From Mariprofundus ferrooxydans PV-1 (GTDB lineage Bacteria; Pseudomonadota; Zetaproteobacteria; Mariprofundales; Mariprofundaceae), in the NCBI RefSeq assembly GCF_000153765.1, contig NZ_DS022295.1:93828-157827 (forward strand): 64,000 bases of DNA. The letters are read 5' to 3'. This document shows positions 52,841 to 61,623 of this stretch, piece by piece. A model generated the notes under the pieces. It ran no database searches and had not been told where the DNA came from. It saw only the letters and a program-made list of their open reading frames with translations. Each line of letters starts with the position of its first letter. Positions within the stretch are counted from its first letter, which is position 1. A program made the translations under genes and the position numbers.

Positions 52841-54127
52841 ATGAAACATATAATTTCAAAAATCGGTTTGATGCTTCCGGTTGCGTTGCTTGCACCGGGT
52901 ATGGCTATGGCCGAAGACACGTTGAACTCAGGTGACACAGCCTGGATGCTGACATCCACGGTGCTGGTGCTACTGATGACACTGCCGGGTCTGGCGCTGT
53001 TTTACGGCGGTATGGTGCGCAAGAAGAATGTACTGTCGGTGGCAATGCAGTCTCTTTCGATCGCAGCGTTGATGAGCATACTTTGGGTAGTTTGCGGTTA
53101 TTCGCTGGCCTTTGGCGAGGGCAATAATTTTATCGGCGATTTATCCAAGGCCTTTTTCTCAGGTATCGGTGTGGATACCCTTTCAGGGACCATTCCTGAA
53201 ACAGTGTTCGCTACGTTCCAGATGACTTTTGCCATTATTACACCGGTACTGATTATTGGTGCTTTTGCCGAGAGAATGAAGTTTTCAGCAGTGCTGCTGT
53301 TCACCGGTGCCTGGGTGCTGGCCGTATATGCTCCGATTACCCACTGGGTATGGGGCGGCGGCTTCCTGAGCGATGCCGGAGCACTGGACTTTGCGGGTGG
53401 TACCGTGGTACATATTAATGCTGGTGTTGCAGGGCTTGTCTGTGCGCTGGTGCTGGGCAAACGTATCGGATATCCGAAAGAGCCGATGCTGCCACATAAC
53501 CTGACCTATACCCTGATTGGTACTTCGATGCTGTGGGTTGGTTGGTTCGGTTTCAATGCCGGTTCCGAGCTGGCTGCTGATGGTGCTGCGGGCATGGCTA
53601 TGCTGGTCACGCAGGTAGCAACAGCGATGGCTGTGCTGGCATGGACCTTTGCCGAGTGGGTGGTGTTCAAGAAGCCAAGTCTGCTGGGCGCATGTTCCGG
53701 TGCTGTAGCTGGCCTGGTTGCCATTACACCTGCTTCCGGTTTTGTTGGCCCTATGGGTGCTCTGGCTATCGGTCTGGCTGCAGGTCTGATCTGCTTCTGG
53801 GCTGTTGCTTCGCTGAAACGCAAGCTGGGCTATGATGACTCTCTGGACGCCTTTGGCGTGCATGGTATTGGCGGTATTGTCGGTGCATTGCTGACCGGCG
53901 TCTTCGTCTCTTCCAGCTTTGGCGGTGCAGGTCTTGCCGAGGGTATGACGATCGGTTCACAGGTGATCGTTCAGCTTGAAGCCATTGGTGCGACTATCGC
54001 TTACTGTGCTGTAGTAACATTTGTGATCCTGAAGATTATTGATGTCATCATCGGTCTGCGTGTTGAGCATGATGAAGAGCGCGAAGGCCTCGATATCACC
54101 CAGCACGGAGAGCAGGTTTACGAGTAA
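52841..54127 (+). CDS. amtB: Ammonium transporter with cleavable signal peptide
   Basis: 428 residues. A signal peptide (to AMA, about residue 24) is followed by 11 membrane helices as in E. coli AmtB. The pore features are visible: LALFYGGMVRKKNVL (about 51-65), GGTVVHINAGVAGL (first pore His, about 193-206) and DAFGVHGIGGIVGALLTG (second pore His, about 344-361). The C-terminal cytoplasmic tail (EEREGLDITQHGEQVYE) is the GlnK-docking element. GGGAGA precedes ATG 52841. Confidence 0.96.
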   Translation: MKHIISKIGLMLPVALLAPGMAMAEDTLNSGDTAWMLTSTVLVLLMTLPGLALFYGGMVRKKNVLSVAMQSLSIAALMSILWVVCGYSLAFGEGNNFIGDLSKAFFSGIGVDTLSGTIPETVFATFQMTFAIITPVLIIGAFAERMKFSAVLLFTGAWVLAVYAPITHWVWGGGFLSDAGALDFAGGTVVHINAGVAGLVCALVLGKRIGYPKEPMLPHNLTYTLIGTSMLWVGWFGFNAGSELAADGAAGMAMLVTQVATAMAVLAWTFAEWVVFKKPSLLGACSGAVAGLVAITPASGFVGPMGALAIGLAAGLICFWAVASLKRKLGYDDSLDAFGVHGIGGIVGALLTGVFVSSSFGGAGLAEGMTIGSQVIVQLEAIGATIAYCAVVTFVILKIIDVIIGLRVEHDEEREGLDITQHGEQVYE

Positions 54128-54434
54128 GCGTTTGAAGGAGGGGTATCTCTCCGGTATCACTATTGTAACAGGACATGGAAAATACATTCCATCCGGCAGA
54201 TCGAAAGCCATGTCCTATTACAGCGGAAGCGGAGCGGGAGTTATTCCCGCTCCGTTTTTTATGATGGGTGCACCAACATTCATATGGCTCATCCGGTGCA
54301 GGTCATTATATTTTATGACAGCGTTGGCTGGAAAGGTCATTGTCCGGTGTAAGGCGTGATCTCTTTGAGGTAATATTGGCAAGGGCAATTCTGGCTGTGT
54401 AGTGCCCCGGGAGCCACGAAGAATGGAGGCGAAA
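54128..54434 (+). other. Intergenic region after amtB
   Basis: About 300 nt holding the amtB terminator (54230-54260). I see no gene in the rest. A TTGGCAAGGGCAATT stretch near 54376 looks like half a sigma54 promoter but lacks the -12 GC. Confidence 0.5.
54230..54260 (+). terminator. Rho-independent terminator of amtB operon
   Basis: CGGAGCGGGA/TCCCGCTCCG, 10 bp stem with GTTAT loop followed by T6. Confidence 0.95.
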
Positions 54435-55514
54435 ATGAGTCAGTCAGTTTTATTACATGCGCTATCACTTAACGACAGAATACTCGAGCCTAATAAACTG
54501 CCGCTGTGCGGACATGTGTGGGCATTTGATAAAGCGTTGATGGGTAAGGAGATGTTTGTCGGTAACTGTATCAGTGTTCTGTCACTGCTGGGTAGCCAGG
54601 ATGCAACGATTAACTGGCAAAATGACCTGATGGTTTTCGACACGCACCTGAATGATCAGACGGCCACAGTACTGATCTCACTACAGGATGATTCGCTTGC
54701 ATCAGATTATTACTATTTTTTCGGTGTCTGGATGGCGCCTGATGATGCATTGAAAGGGGAGGCCGATGACTGGCTGGCTGAGCCCATTGATTGGGAGCAG
54801 GAGGACCTGTTTGCACCGGCCATTGCATTTAACGTCACTGTTGCTGACGAGCCGTTGCAGCTGCCGCAAGTCAGAAAGATGGTCGGCAGGGAGGTGTTTG
54901 CCGAAGGTGTTTGCCACTCTACGTTCAAGCTGTATGGCTCTATCGATGTGCACCCCTGTTTAAGCGGGCGTTTTGTCATGTGTCCGAGTGTACACGCAGG
55001 CAATCATGGGCGTTTTGAAATTCGCCACTCTCTCTATTCGCTCAGGAATTTAATGGCATTGGCCGGGCGGGTGATGAAGACCTATGATCAGATACAAAAT
55101 AGTAGTGCTTTGGAGGGACTATCCCTTGATATGGAGCAGTTGATCCGTATGCTGAATAATGATGCTGTGGAAAGGACAGGCTGGGATAGCATGGCTCGGG
55201 AGTGCGGCAGGCTGGCCCTGCTGACAACGACCGAGGAGATGGACTATCAGAAAAAGTATGTCGATGTGTGCAATCTGCTGAAGCTGTTTGAGGCTATTGA
55301 GGCGGAGCTGGATGTGTCAGAGATCAGTGGTATCCCATCGCTTGCGGCAAGGATGAAGATGCCCTTTGATTACGCAAGCAGGCTGATTGATGAGAAGTTG
55401 GCGGTGATGGGAGGGCTGGAAAAGCAGGGGGGGATTCTTCAGGCCCAGATTAATAACCGGATACTGGCATCGCAGCAGAGCATGCTGGAGCAGTTGCTCA
55501 ATAGTAGGTCGTAG
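54435..55514 (+). CDS. Protein of unknown function between two ammonium transporter genes
   Basis: 359 residues, soluble, acidic. The first ~190 residues look beta-rich (CGHVWAFDKALMGKEMFVGN, FRVMC-type strands such as SGRFVMCPSVHAGNHGRFEIRH); residues about 195-355 are helical with coiled-coil character (SLYSLRNLMALAGRVMKTYDQIQ, ILQAQINNRILASQQSMLEQLL). The helical end is reminiscent of DUF3422 proteins, but I cannot claim membership. No signal peptide or membrane helix. TGGAGG stands 7 nt before ATG 54435. Position between amtB and amt2 suggests a role in ammonium sensing or transport control, which is inference only. Confidence 0.7.
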   Translation: MSQSVLLHALSLNDRILEPNKLPLCGHVWAFDKALMGKEMFVGNCISVLSLLGSQDATINWQNDLMVFDTHLNDQTATVLISLQDDSLASDYYYFFGVWMAPDDALKGEADDWLAEPIDWEQEDLFAPAIAFNVTVADEPLQLPQVRKMVGREVFAEGVCHSTFKLYGSIDVHPCLSGRFVMCPSVHAGNHGRFEIRHSLYSLRNLMALAGRVMKTYDQIQNSSALEGLSLDMEQLIRMLNNDAVERTGWDSMARECGRLALLTTTEEMDYQKKYVDVCNLLKLFEAIEAELDVSEISGIPSLAARMKMPFDYASRLIDEKLAVMGGLEKQGGILQAQINNRILASQQSMLEQLLNSRS

Positions 55515-55734
55515 CGTTACTGCTTTGAGTCCTGCTGCTTCGGGCATGAGTGAAATCTCTCTGTATTCGTAAGTGGATAGCCGCTAGTGTCGCGGCCACT
55601 GTTCATAGTGTTGGTGACCTGTAAAAGAGTGCCATCATCCGACTTTGACGGGCGTTGCAACGATGTGTTGATAGTCTGTCGGTTACCGGAGAAACCGTCG
55701 AGGTGAACAGGAATCAGGGGAGGGGGATGCCACA

Positions 55735-56946
55735 ATGAATACAGCGGGACTGGATGTTTTTTTTCTCACCATGGGAGCGGCCATGGTGCTGGCAATGCAT
55801 GCAGGTTTTGCCTTTCTGGAGGCGGGAACAGTACGCAAAAAGAATCAGGTAAATGCTCTGGTCAGGGTTATTACTGATTTTGGTTTTTCCACGATTGCTT
55901 ATTTCTTTGTCGGTTTTTCCGTGGCCTATGGTATTAATTTTTTCGTGCCGGTTTCCGAATTGAATATTCTTGGCGGAAAAACCAACGGTTACGAAATGGT
56001 TCACTTCTTCTTTCTGCTGACGTTTGCAGCAGCTATCCCCGCGATTATTTCCGGCGGCATCACCGAGAGGGTTCGTTTTTGGCCCAATGCTCTGGCGACG
56101 TTGATCATTGTTTCTCTCATTTACCCATTTTATGAGGGGCTGATCTGGGGTGGAAACATGGGTTATCAGGGGTGGCTGGAAGCAACATTCGGCGCTCCTT
56201 TCCATGATTTCGCCGGTTCGGTTGTCGTGCACAGTATGGGCGGATTTCTGGCTGTTGGTGCCGTTGTTCTGCTGGGGGCTCGCAAGGGGCGTTATACGAA
56301 AGACGGACGTGTGGTGGCAATTCTGCCGTCGAATATTCCCTTTCTGGCACTCGGTTCATGGATTCTCTGTGTCGGCTGGTTCGGATTCAATGTGATGAGT
56401 GCAGGTAATGTCGAGGGGGCATCGGGTCTGGTGGCGATAAATTCACTGCTGGCTATGGTCGGCGGCTTGTTGGCGGCGCTGGTTGCAGGCAAAAATGATC
56501 CGGGTTTTGTGCATAATGGTGCGCTGGCCGGTCTGGTCGCTATCTGTGCAGGCTCTGATATTGTGCATCCTGTCAGTGCGCTGGTGATCGGTCTGGTGGC
56601 CGGTGCATGCTTTGTTTACGGTTTTCAATTTGTTCAAACCCGGCTGAAAATAGATGACGTGCTGGGCGTGATTCCGTTGCACGGAGGTGCGGGGCTGTGG
56701 GGCGGTATCGCTGCCGGCATCTTCGGCCAGAGTTCGCTCGGCGGGGCTGGCGGCGTCACCTTTATGGCTCAATTGGTCGGCACGCTGACCGGCGTGAGTA
56801 TTGCCCTGGTGGCCGGTTTTGTTATTTATGGTCTTGTCAGGGCCATGCTGGGTATTCGTCTCTCCGAGGAAGATGAATATCATGGTGCGGATCTGTCTGT
56901 GCATAATATCAGCGCCAATCCGGAGCAGGATATGGCCAGCCACTAA
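55735..56946 (+). CDS. amt: Second ammonium transporter (Amt family)
   Basis: 403 residues, 11 membrane helices, without the cleavable signal of the first copy. FAFLEAGTVRKKNQVNAL (about 24-41) matches the Amt start, GSVVVHSMGGFLAVG (about 162-176) holds the first pore His, and VIPLHGGAGLWGGIAAGIF (about 317-335) the second. It differs clearly from amtB, so it is an old paralogue rather than a recent duplicate. GGGGAGGGGG precedes ATG 55735. No PII gene is adjacent and no sigma54 promoter is seen. A strong terminator follows. Confidence 0.94.
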   Translation: MNTAGLDVFFLTMGAAMVLAMHAGFAFLEAGTVRKKNQVNALVRVITDFGFSTIAYFFVGFSVAYGINFFVPVSELNILGGKTNGYEMVHFFFLLTFAAAIPAIISGGITERVRFWPNALATLIIVSLIYPFYEGLIWGGNMGYQGWLEATFGAPFHDFAGSVVVHSMGGFLAVGAVVLLGARKGRYTKDGRVVAILPSNIPFLALGSWILCVGWFGFNVMSAGNVEGASGLVAINSLLAMVGGLLAALVAGKNDPGFVHNGALAGLVAICAGSDIVHPVSALVIGLVAGACFVYGFQFVQTRLKIDDVLGVIPLHGGAGLWGGIAAGIFGQSSLGGAGGVTFMAQLVGTLTGVSIALVAGFVIYGLVRAMLGIRLSEEDEYHGADLSVHNISANPEQDMASH

Positions 56947-56953
56947 GTTTTTT

Positions 56954-56993
56954 ACAAGCCCGGCAATGATTTAGTCGTTGCTGGGCTTGTTTT
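56954..56993 (+). terminator. Rho-independent terminator of second amt
   Basis: ACAAGCCCGGCAA/TTGCTGGGCTTGT stem (one mismatch) with an 11-nt loop, followed by TTTT. Confidence 0.88.
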
Positions 56994-57021
56994 GCTCTTC
57001 AGGGGGCGGTAGAAAGCTGCC

Positions 57022-58287
57022 ATGCGTGTTTTTGCTTTTCTCCTACTGTTTCTGGCTACTGCCAGCCATGTTTCGGCTGCCGATTTTGATATCTACCAAT
57101 CTGATTACCGACCGCTTCAGGTGGCGTTGCTGGTTGAAGGTGAAGCAGATGCTCCCGGTGACAGAACGATGGTGCGTCAGGTCGTCAGTCATGATCTGGC
57201 GTCCAGCCAGTCTTTCAAGCCGATTGACCCGATGGCCTTTCTGGTCAGTCCGGATAGCGCTCCAGCCAGTGTGGATTACGGTGACTGGCGGCTTATAGGC
57301 GCGGATATTCTGGCTATCTGCAAGCTTCGTACGGTAAATGGTGTGTTGCAGGCGGATGTACATGTATATGATCCATTCCGCGGCAAACAATTGCTTTCTC
57401 TGGTGCTGGAGGGGAGCAAGCCTGGCTTGCGCGTATTGGCGCACCGGGTGGCGGACCAGATTTACCAGGCGGCTTTGGGGATTCCGGGTTACTTCACCTC
57501 ACATGTGCTCTATGTGACCAAGCATGGGGATCTCTCCGATCTGGTCTATATGGATCAGGATGGAGCGAACAGGCAGGTGGTGGGAAAAAACTTTACCCTG
57601 TTGCTTTCGCCTGACTGGTCACCCGATGGCAATGAGGTTGCACTCAATACCTATGTCGGTAATCACCCCCGGCTGGAGTTTTTTAATTTACGCACGGGTA
57701 GTCGCAAGGCTTTTGGTGAATTTAAAGGTCTGAACAGCACGCCGGAATTCTCTCCTGACGGTCGATATGTTGCGGCGACACTGTCCGACAAGAATGATAT
57801 CAATATCCATATATATGATGTAAAAAAAGGCACATGGCGTGCGTTTACCCACGGCCATGCGATTGATACCACGCCGACCTGGTCGCCGGATGGCAAATGG
57901 ATTGCGTTTGTCAGTAACCGGTCCGGAAAGCCGCAGATCTATCGTAAGCCATTAAGTGGAGGCCGCGCCCAGCTTGTCAGTACGAGCGGAACATATAATA
58001 CGTCACCGGCATGGTCTCCGACAGGTGACAGAATTGCCATGATTTCACTGAAAAACTGGTCGTTTGCCGTGGCAACAGTGAAGCCGGACGGTACGGATAT
58101 CCGTTACCTTGCGACGGGGAAACGGGTTGAGTCTCCCAGCTGGTCAAGTAATGGGCAGATGCTGCTCTATTCAGCAGAGGAGCATGGTATCCGGCGCCTG
58201 TATCGGGTGCCATCCTGGGGTGGTACTCCCGAGGCTGTGACGTCGCCAGCCATTGATGCATCTGACCCGGCCTGGTCACGTCACTAA
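57022..58287 (+). CDS. tolB: Tol-Pal system translocation protein TolB
   Basis: 421 residues. Signal peptide to SAA (about 20), an N-terminal TolB domain (DYRPLQVALLVEGEAD, DWRLIGADILAICKL) and a six-bladed C-terminal propeller with repeated D-W-SPDG / F-SPDGRYVA phrases (LSPDWSPDGNEVALNTY, TPEFSPDGRYVAATL, TPTWSPDGKWIAFVSN). Periplasmic; it binds Pal and links to TolQRA to keep the outer membrane tethered during division. tolQRA are not in the window. pal and cpoB follow. Confidence 0.95.
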   Translation: MRVFAFLLLFLATASHVSAADFDIYQSDYRPLQVALLVEGEADAPGDRTMVRQVVSHDLASSQSFKPIDPMAFLVSPDSAPASVDYGDWRLIGADILAICKLRTVNGVLQADVHVYDPFRGKQLLSLVLEGSKPGLRVLAHRVADQIYQAALGIPGYFTSHVLYVTKHGDLSDLVYMDQDGANRQVVGKNFTLLLSPDWSPDGNEVALNTYVGNHPRLEFFNLRTGSRKAFGEFKGLNSTPEFSPDGRYVAATLSDKNDINIHIYDVKKGTWRAFTHGHAIDTTPTWSPDGKWIAFVSNRSGKPQIYRKPLSGGRAQLVSTSGTYNTSPAWSPTGDRIAMISLKNWSFAVATVKPDGTDIRYLATGKRVESPSWSSNGQMLLYSAEEHGIRRLYRVPSWGGTPEAVTSPAIDASDPAWSRH

Positions 58288-58408
58288 AAATACAGAGGGT
58301 GCCGTCATCGGGGTTGGTCAGTATGACAGTTGCAGGATAGAGCGAAACAGTTGACTGGTTATGCGGTTCTGTCACTATACGCTTACCAGACTCACTTAGA
58401 GGGAGAAT

Positions 58409-58912
58409 ATGAATATGGACTCAACGCGTTCGACGAAACAGATTTTTATGGTGGCCCTGGCAGCGGCAGCTCTGCTGTTTGCTGGTTGCTCCAAAAAAAT
58501 GGAAGTGGCACCTGAAGCCAAGCCTGCTCCGCAGGCACAGGTTGTGCAGCCGGTGGTGACTACTACTACCAGTGTGACCAAGCCTTCTACCAATGCTGTT
58601 TATTTTGCGTTTGACAGCTCAGCACTGGATGCTTCAGCCCGGGCAACACTGGATGGCTATGCAGCATGGCTTAATGCCAACAATAGCGAGAACATCACTA
58701 TTGAAGGCAACTGTGATGAGCGTGGCAGCCGCGAATATAATCTGGCGCTGGGTCAGCGTCGTGCCGATAGCGTGCGTGATTACCTGACTGCCAACGGCAT
58801 TGCTGCCGGTCGTATCGATACCGTTTCATTCGGTGAAGAGCGCCCTGTATGCAAGGGTACCGGCGAAGCTTGCTGGGCCCAGAATCGTCGCGGCGACATT
58901 GTTAGCCGCTGA
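58409..58912 (+). CDS. pal: Peptidoglycan-associated lipoprotein Pal
   Basis: 167 residues. Lipobox LLFAGC (Cys about 25), a Pro/Ala-rich linker, then an OmpA-like domain with NAVYFAFDSSALD (about 62-74) and the peptidoglycan-binding NITIEGNCDERGSREYNLALGQRRADSV (about 95-122, in parts), including the Asp and Arg that hold diaminopimelate. It is an outer-membrane lipoprotein of the Tol-Pal complex. ATG 58409 or 58415 may be used; GAGGGAG fits either. Confidence 0.95.
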   Translation: MNMDSTRSTKQIFMVALAAAALLFAGCSKKMEVAPEAKPAPQAQVVQPVVTTTTSVTKPSTNAVYFAFDSSALDASARATLDGYAAWLNANNSENITIEGNCDERGSREYNLALGQRRADSVRDYLTANGIAAGRIDTVSFGEERPVCKGTGEACWAQNRRGDIVSR

Positions 58913-58928
58913 TTTTTCAGCAGTACAG

Positions 58929-59786
58929 ATGATCAGACGGCTGCAGGCATTGCCTGCGGCCGTCTTTCTATTGTGCCTGTTTTTTCTGACTGCCTGTGCC
59001 ACTGATAACAAAAAGGCAAGTTGGGATCAGGATAAACCGACGTTCACCCAATCCATTCACGATATACAGTCAGAACAGCAGCGTTTGGCTGATTTTAACC
59101 GCTTACAGGCTGCAGAGGTTGCCTCACTGACAACCAGAATGGATGCACTTGAAGCATTGAATCAGGAGTATCAGTTACAGCAGGCGCAGATTCAGGCTCT
59201 TTCTGCCCAGATTGAGGGTCTTCAGCGCAAGCAAGCGAGGAAACCCCGGTCATCATCTGCACATACACCATCACCTGCACACACACGTGTCACTACAGTA
59301 AAAAAACATCCTGCCCAACCGGTAGCAGCAGCACCCGTGGATGTCGCCCCTCCCCCCCAGCCGGTAGTAGATACGGCTGCTCAGGCTGATGCCGAAAAGA
59401 ATGCTTATACCGCAGCCTATCTGGCCCTGAAGAGCGGGCGTTACGATGAAGCGGCGAACGGCTTCAATAAGCAGTTGGATTTGTATCCGAAGGGTGAATA
59501 CTCTGATCAGGCATGGTACTGGCTCGGTGAAACCCGCCTGGCTCAAAATGATGGCGCCAAGGCCCTTAATGCATTTAAATATGTGGTTGATCACTATCCG
59601 AGCAGCGTCAAGCATGCGGCGGCGCTGTTTAAAATGGCGCAGATATCCGTAGATAACAAGCAACCGGCGCGAGCAATTGAATATTACAAGCGACTGATCC
59701 AGGAACATGCTGATTCAGATATGGCTGAGCAGGCACGGGCCGCCCTTAATGCTCTGGAACATCCGGCTACGGAGAGCGGACAATAA
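58929..59786 (+). CDS. cpoB: Cell-division coordinator CpoB (YbgF)
   Basis: 285 residues. The signal region ends in a lipobox-like LFFLTAC (about 14-20). A coiled-coil segment (about 38-95) is followed by a low-complexity Pro/Ala/Thr linker and a C-terminal TPR domain starting AYTAAYLALKSGRYDEAANGF (about 158-178, in parts). YbgF_trimer plus TPR is the normal architecture, and CpoB links Tol with peptidoglycan synthesis. ATG 58929 is used; the frame upstream overlaps pal. If the lipobox works, this is a lipoprotein unlike soluble E. coli CpoB. Confidence 0.92.
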   Translation: MIRRLQALPAAVFLLCLFFLTACATDNKKASWDQDKPTFTQSIHDIQSEQQRLADFNRLQAAEVASLTTRMDALEALNQEYQLQQAQIQALSAQIEGLQRKQARKPRSSSAHTPSPAHTRVTTVKKHPAQPVAAAPVDVAPPPQPVVDTAAQADAEKNAYTAAYLALKSGRYDEAANGFNKQLDLYPKGEYSDQAWYWLGETRLAQNDGAKALNAFKYVVDHYPSSVKHAAALFKMAQISVDNKQPARAIEYYKRLIQEHADSDMAEQARAALNALEHPATESGQ

Positions 59787-60454
59787 CCATCAACAAGTCG
59801 GGGCATCGCCTTCGCATTCACGAGATTTATGACAGCATCCAGGGTGAAAGTACATTGGCCGGCATGGCCTGTACATTTATTCGTTTGGCCGGCTGTCCGT
59901 TGCGTTGTACCTACTGCGATACGCCGCAGGCGATTCCGTTCGACAGCGGTGAGTGGATGCAGATTGACGATATCGTAACGGATGTACAAAAACGTAATCG
60001 CCCGCTGGTGCTTGTAACCGGCGGTGAGCCACTGGCTCAGCGACATTGCTCCGAGCTGCTGAGTGAGTTGTTAGCGCTGGGATGCGAGGTGCAGTTGGAA
60101 ACATCAGGTGCTTACCCGCTGGCAAGTCTGCCGGTCGGGGTGCGCAGGATTGTTGATCTGAAAACACCCGGTAGCGGTGAGGCCGAGCGAAATCGACTGG
60201 ATAACCTCTCCTGCTTGTGTGCCGGTGATGAGATAAAAATGGTGCTGACCAGCCGTGCCGACTACCAATGGGCCGCTGCAATGATTGAGCAGCACCGATT
60301 GGGGCAGGGCGATGTGCCTGTCCTGCTTTCCGCCGCCTGGGGGTCTCTGAAGGCTGAAGAGTTGTGTCAGTGGATGCTTGATGACCGGTTGCCTGCTCGT
60401 TTACAATTGCAGTTGCATAAAGTGATTTGGGGTGCGGAGGCGACAGGCGTATGA
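59783..60454 (+). CDS. queE: 7-carboxy-7-deazaguanine synthase, apparent AUA start
   Basis: A radical SAM enzyme of queuosine synthesis. The cluster motif CPLRCTYC (CX3CX2C) follows IHEIYDSIQGESTLAGMACTFIRLAG (in parts), the standard QueE beginning; VTGGEPLAQ binds SAM. The first ATG/GTG/TTG (TTG 59855) lies inside the conserved QGEST motif. Upstream to the previous in-frame stop (59747-59749) no canonical start exists. GGAGAG at 59771-59776 stands 6 nt before ATA 59783, which overlaps the cpoB stop as ATAA, where an ATGA would be expected. I infer an AUA start. About 223 residues result, normal for QueE. It overlaps queC in ATGA. Confidence 0.88.
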   Translation: MTINKSGHRLRIHEIYDSIQGESTLAGMACTFIRLAGCPLRCTYCDTPQAIPFDSGEWMQIDDIVTDVQKRNRPLVLVTGGEPLAQRHCSELLSELLALGCEVQLETSGAYPLASLPVGVRRIVDLKTPGSGEAERNRLDNLSCLCAGDEIKMVLTSRADYQWAAAMIEQHRLGQGDVPVLLSAAWGSLKAEELCQWMLDDRLPARLQLQLHKVIWGAEATGV

Positions 60455-61143
60455 GTACAGGTGTTACGCATGCTGTTGTACTGCTCTCCGGCGGTCTGGA
60501 CTCAAGCACGGCGCTGGCATGGGCGGTCAGGAAGATGGGTTGGCAATGTCATACGGTCGCTTTTGATTATGGCCAGCGTCACCGGATTGAACTGGATGCA
60601 TCGGCTGCCATAGCGCATTCGTTCGGTGTGACGGATCACCGTGTTATCAGTGTGGATCTGCGTGCGATAGGTCACTCCGCACTCACCTCCGCCACGCCGG
60701 TACCCAAGGATGAAGCTGGTCATGCAGGCATTCCATCGACCTATGTGCCGGCCCGTAATCTGATCTTCCTCTCTCTGGCAGCCGGTCTTGCCGAAGCGGT
60801 TTGTGCTACGCGACTGGTTATTGGTGCCAATGTTGTCGATTATTCCGGTTATCCGGATTGCCGGCAGGAGTTCCTTGATGCTTTCGTACGTACAGCGCTG
60901 CTGGGTACGAAAGCGGGTAGTGAAGGGGGGGATCTGCAGATCGCTGCGCCGTTGATTCAACTGGGCAAAGCGGAAATTATCGAGCTGGGGCTGGATCTGG
61001 GGCTGGATTATGGATTGACCCGCTCCTGCTATGACCCCTTGCCGGGCGGCTCCCCGTGTGGCCACTGTGACTCCTGCTATTACCGACGTCAGGGCTTTGA
61101 ACAACTGGGCAGGCAAGACCCGCTTGCTTACCCCGACAACTAG
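60451..61143 (+). CDS. queC: 7-cyano-7-deazaguanine synthase
   Basis: Converts 7-carboxy-7-deazaguanine to preQ0 with ATP and ammonia. The 230 residues show the PP-loop VLLSGGLDSSTALAWA (about 10-25), FDYGQRHRIEL (about 39-49), YVPARNLIFLSLAAGLAE (about 99-116) and the zinc-binding C-terminal CYDPLPGGSPCGHCDSC (four Cys, about 193-209). ATG 60451 overlaps the queE stop in ATGA. Pairing with queE and proximity to tol-pal is common in Gram-negatives. Confidence 0.95.
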   Translation: MSTGVTHAVVLLSGGLDSSTALAWAVRKMGWQCHTVAFDYGQRHRIELDASAAIAHSFGVTDHRVISVDLRAIGHSALTSATPVPKDEAGHAGIPSTYVPARNLIFLSLAAGLAEAVCATRLVIGANVVDYSGYPDCRQEFLDAFVRTALLGTKAGSEGGDLQIAAPLIQLGKAEIIELGLDLGLDYGLTRSCYDPLPGGSPCGHCDSCYYRRQGFEQLGRQDPLAYPDN

Positions 61144-61167
61144 TGTACCTCTACATCAGGTTTCTCC

Positions 61168-61530
61168 ATGGATGATATCTTGCGCGCTCAAATCGAGAAT
61201 CTGGGCATCGGACAGATCAAACATCATATCTTTCTTTGCTGCGACCAGAGCAAGCCAAAGTGCTGCAGCCATGAGGCCGGCACGGAGGCATGGGAGTTCC
61301 TCAAGTTCCGTCTGGATGATCTGGGGCTGACGAAGCAGGGGGTTTATCGTAGCAAGGTGAACTGTCTGCGTATCTGTTATAAGGGGCCGATTGCGGTCGT
61401 GTATCCACAAGGCGTGTGGTACCACTCCTGTTCGCCTGAGGTGCTGGAGCGCATTATCCAGCAGCATCTGATTGGCGGTGACGTGGTAAGAGAATACCTG
61501 ATCAGTGACACTGTTATAAGCGAATCCTGA
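61168..61530 (+). CDS. Thioredoxin-like [2Fe-2S] ferredoxin
   Basis: 120 residues. Cys pattern [12 protein letters not shown] (about 22-33) and [11 protein letters not shown] (about 64-74) is that of the Shethna-type/thioredoxin-like [2Fe-2S] ferredoxin domain, with [16 protein letters not shown] near 82-97. Soluble electron carrier; its partner is unknown. It lies 24 nt after queC, so it may be in the same transcript, but no functional link is evident. Confidence 0.87.
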   Translation: MDDILRAQIENLGIGQIKHHIFLCCDQSKPKCCSHEAGTEAWEFLKFRLDDLGLTKQGVYRSKVNCLRICYKGPIAVVYPQGVWYHSCSPEVLERIIQQHLIGGDVVREYLISDTVISES

Positions 61531-61623
61531 ATACCTCATGTTTTGCCACAGGGCGCAGCTTTCCCCTGTGCAGTTGCTTGCCGCTTCCGCTATCATGTCG
61601 AAAACTATTCACGGGAGATTGAA

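Noticed and set aside
54376-54395. Sigma54-like TTGGCAAGGGCAATT upstream of the unknown gene at 54435.
   Set aside because: The -12 GC dinucleotide is missing at the required spacing.
55640-55670. TTTGACGGGCGTTGCA upstream of the second amt as a sigma54 promoter.
   Set aside because: The -12 half is good, but the essential -24 GG is absent.
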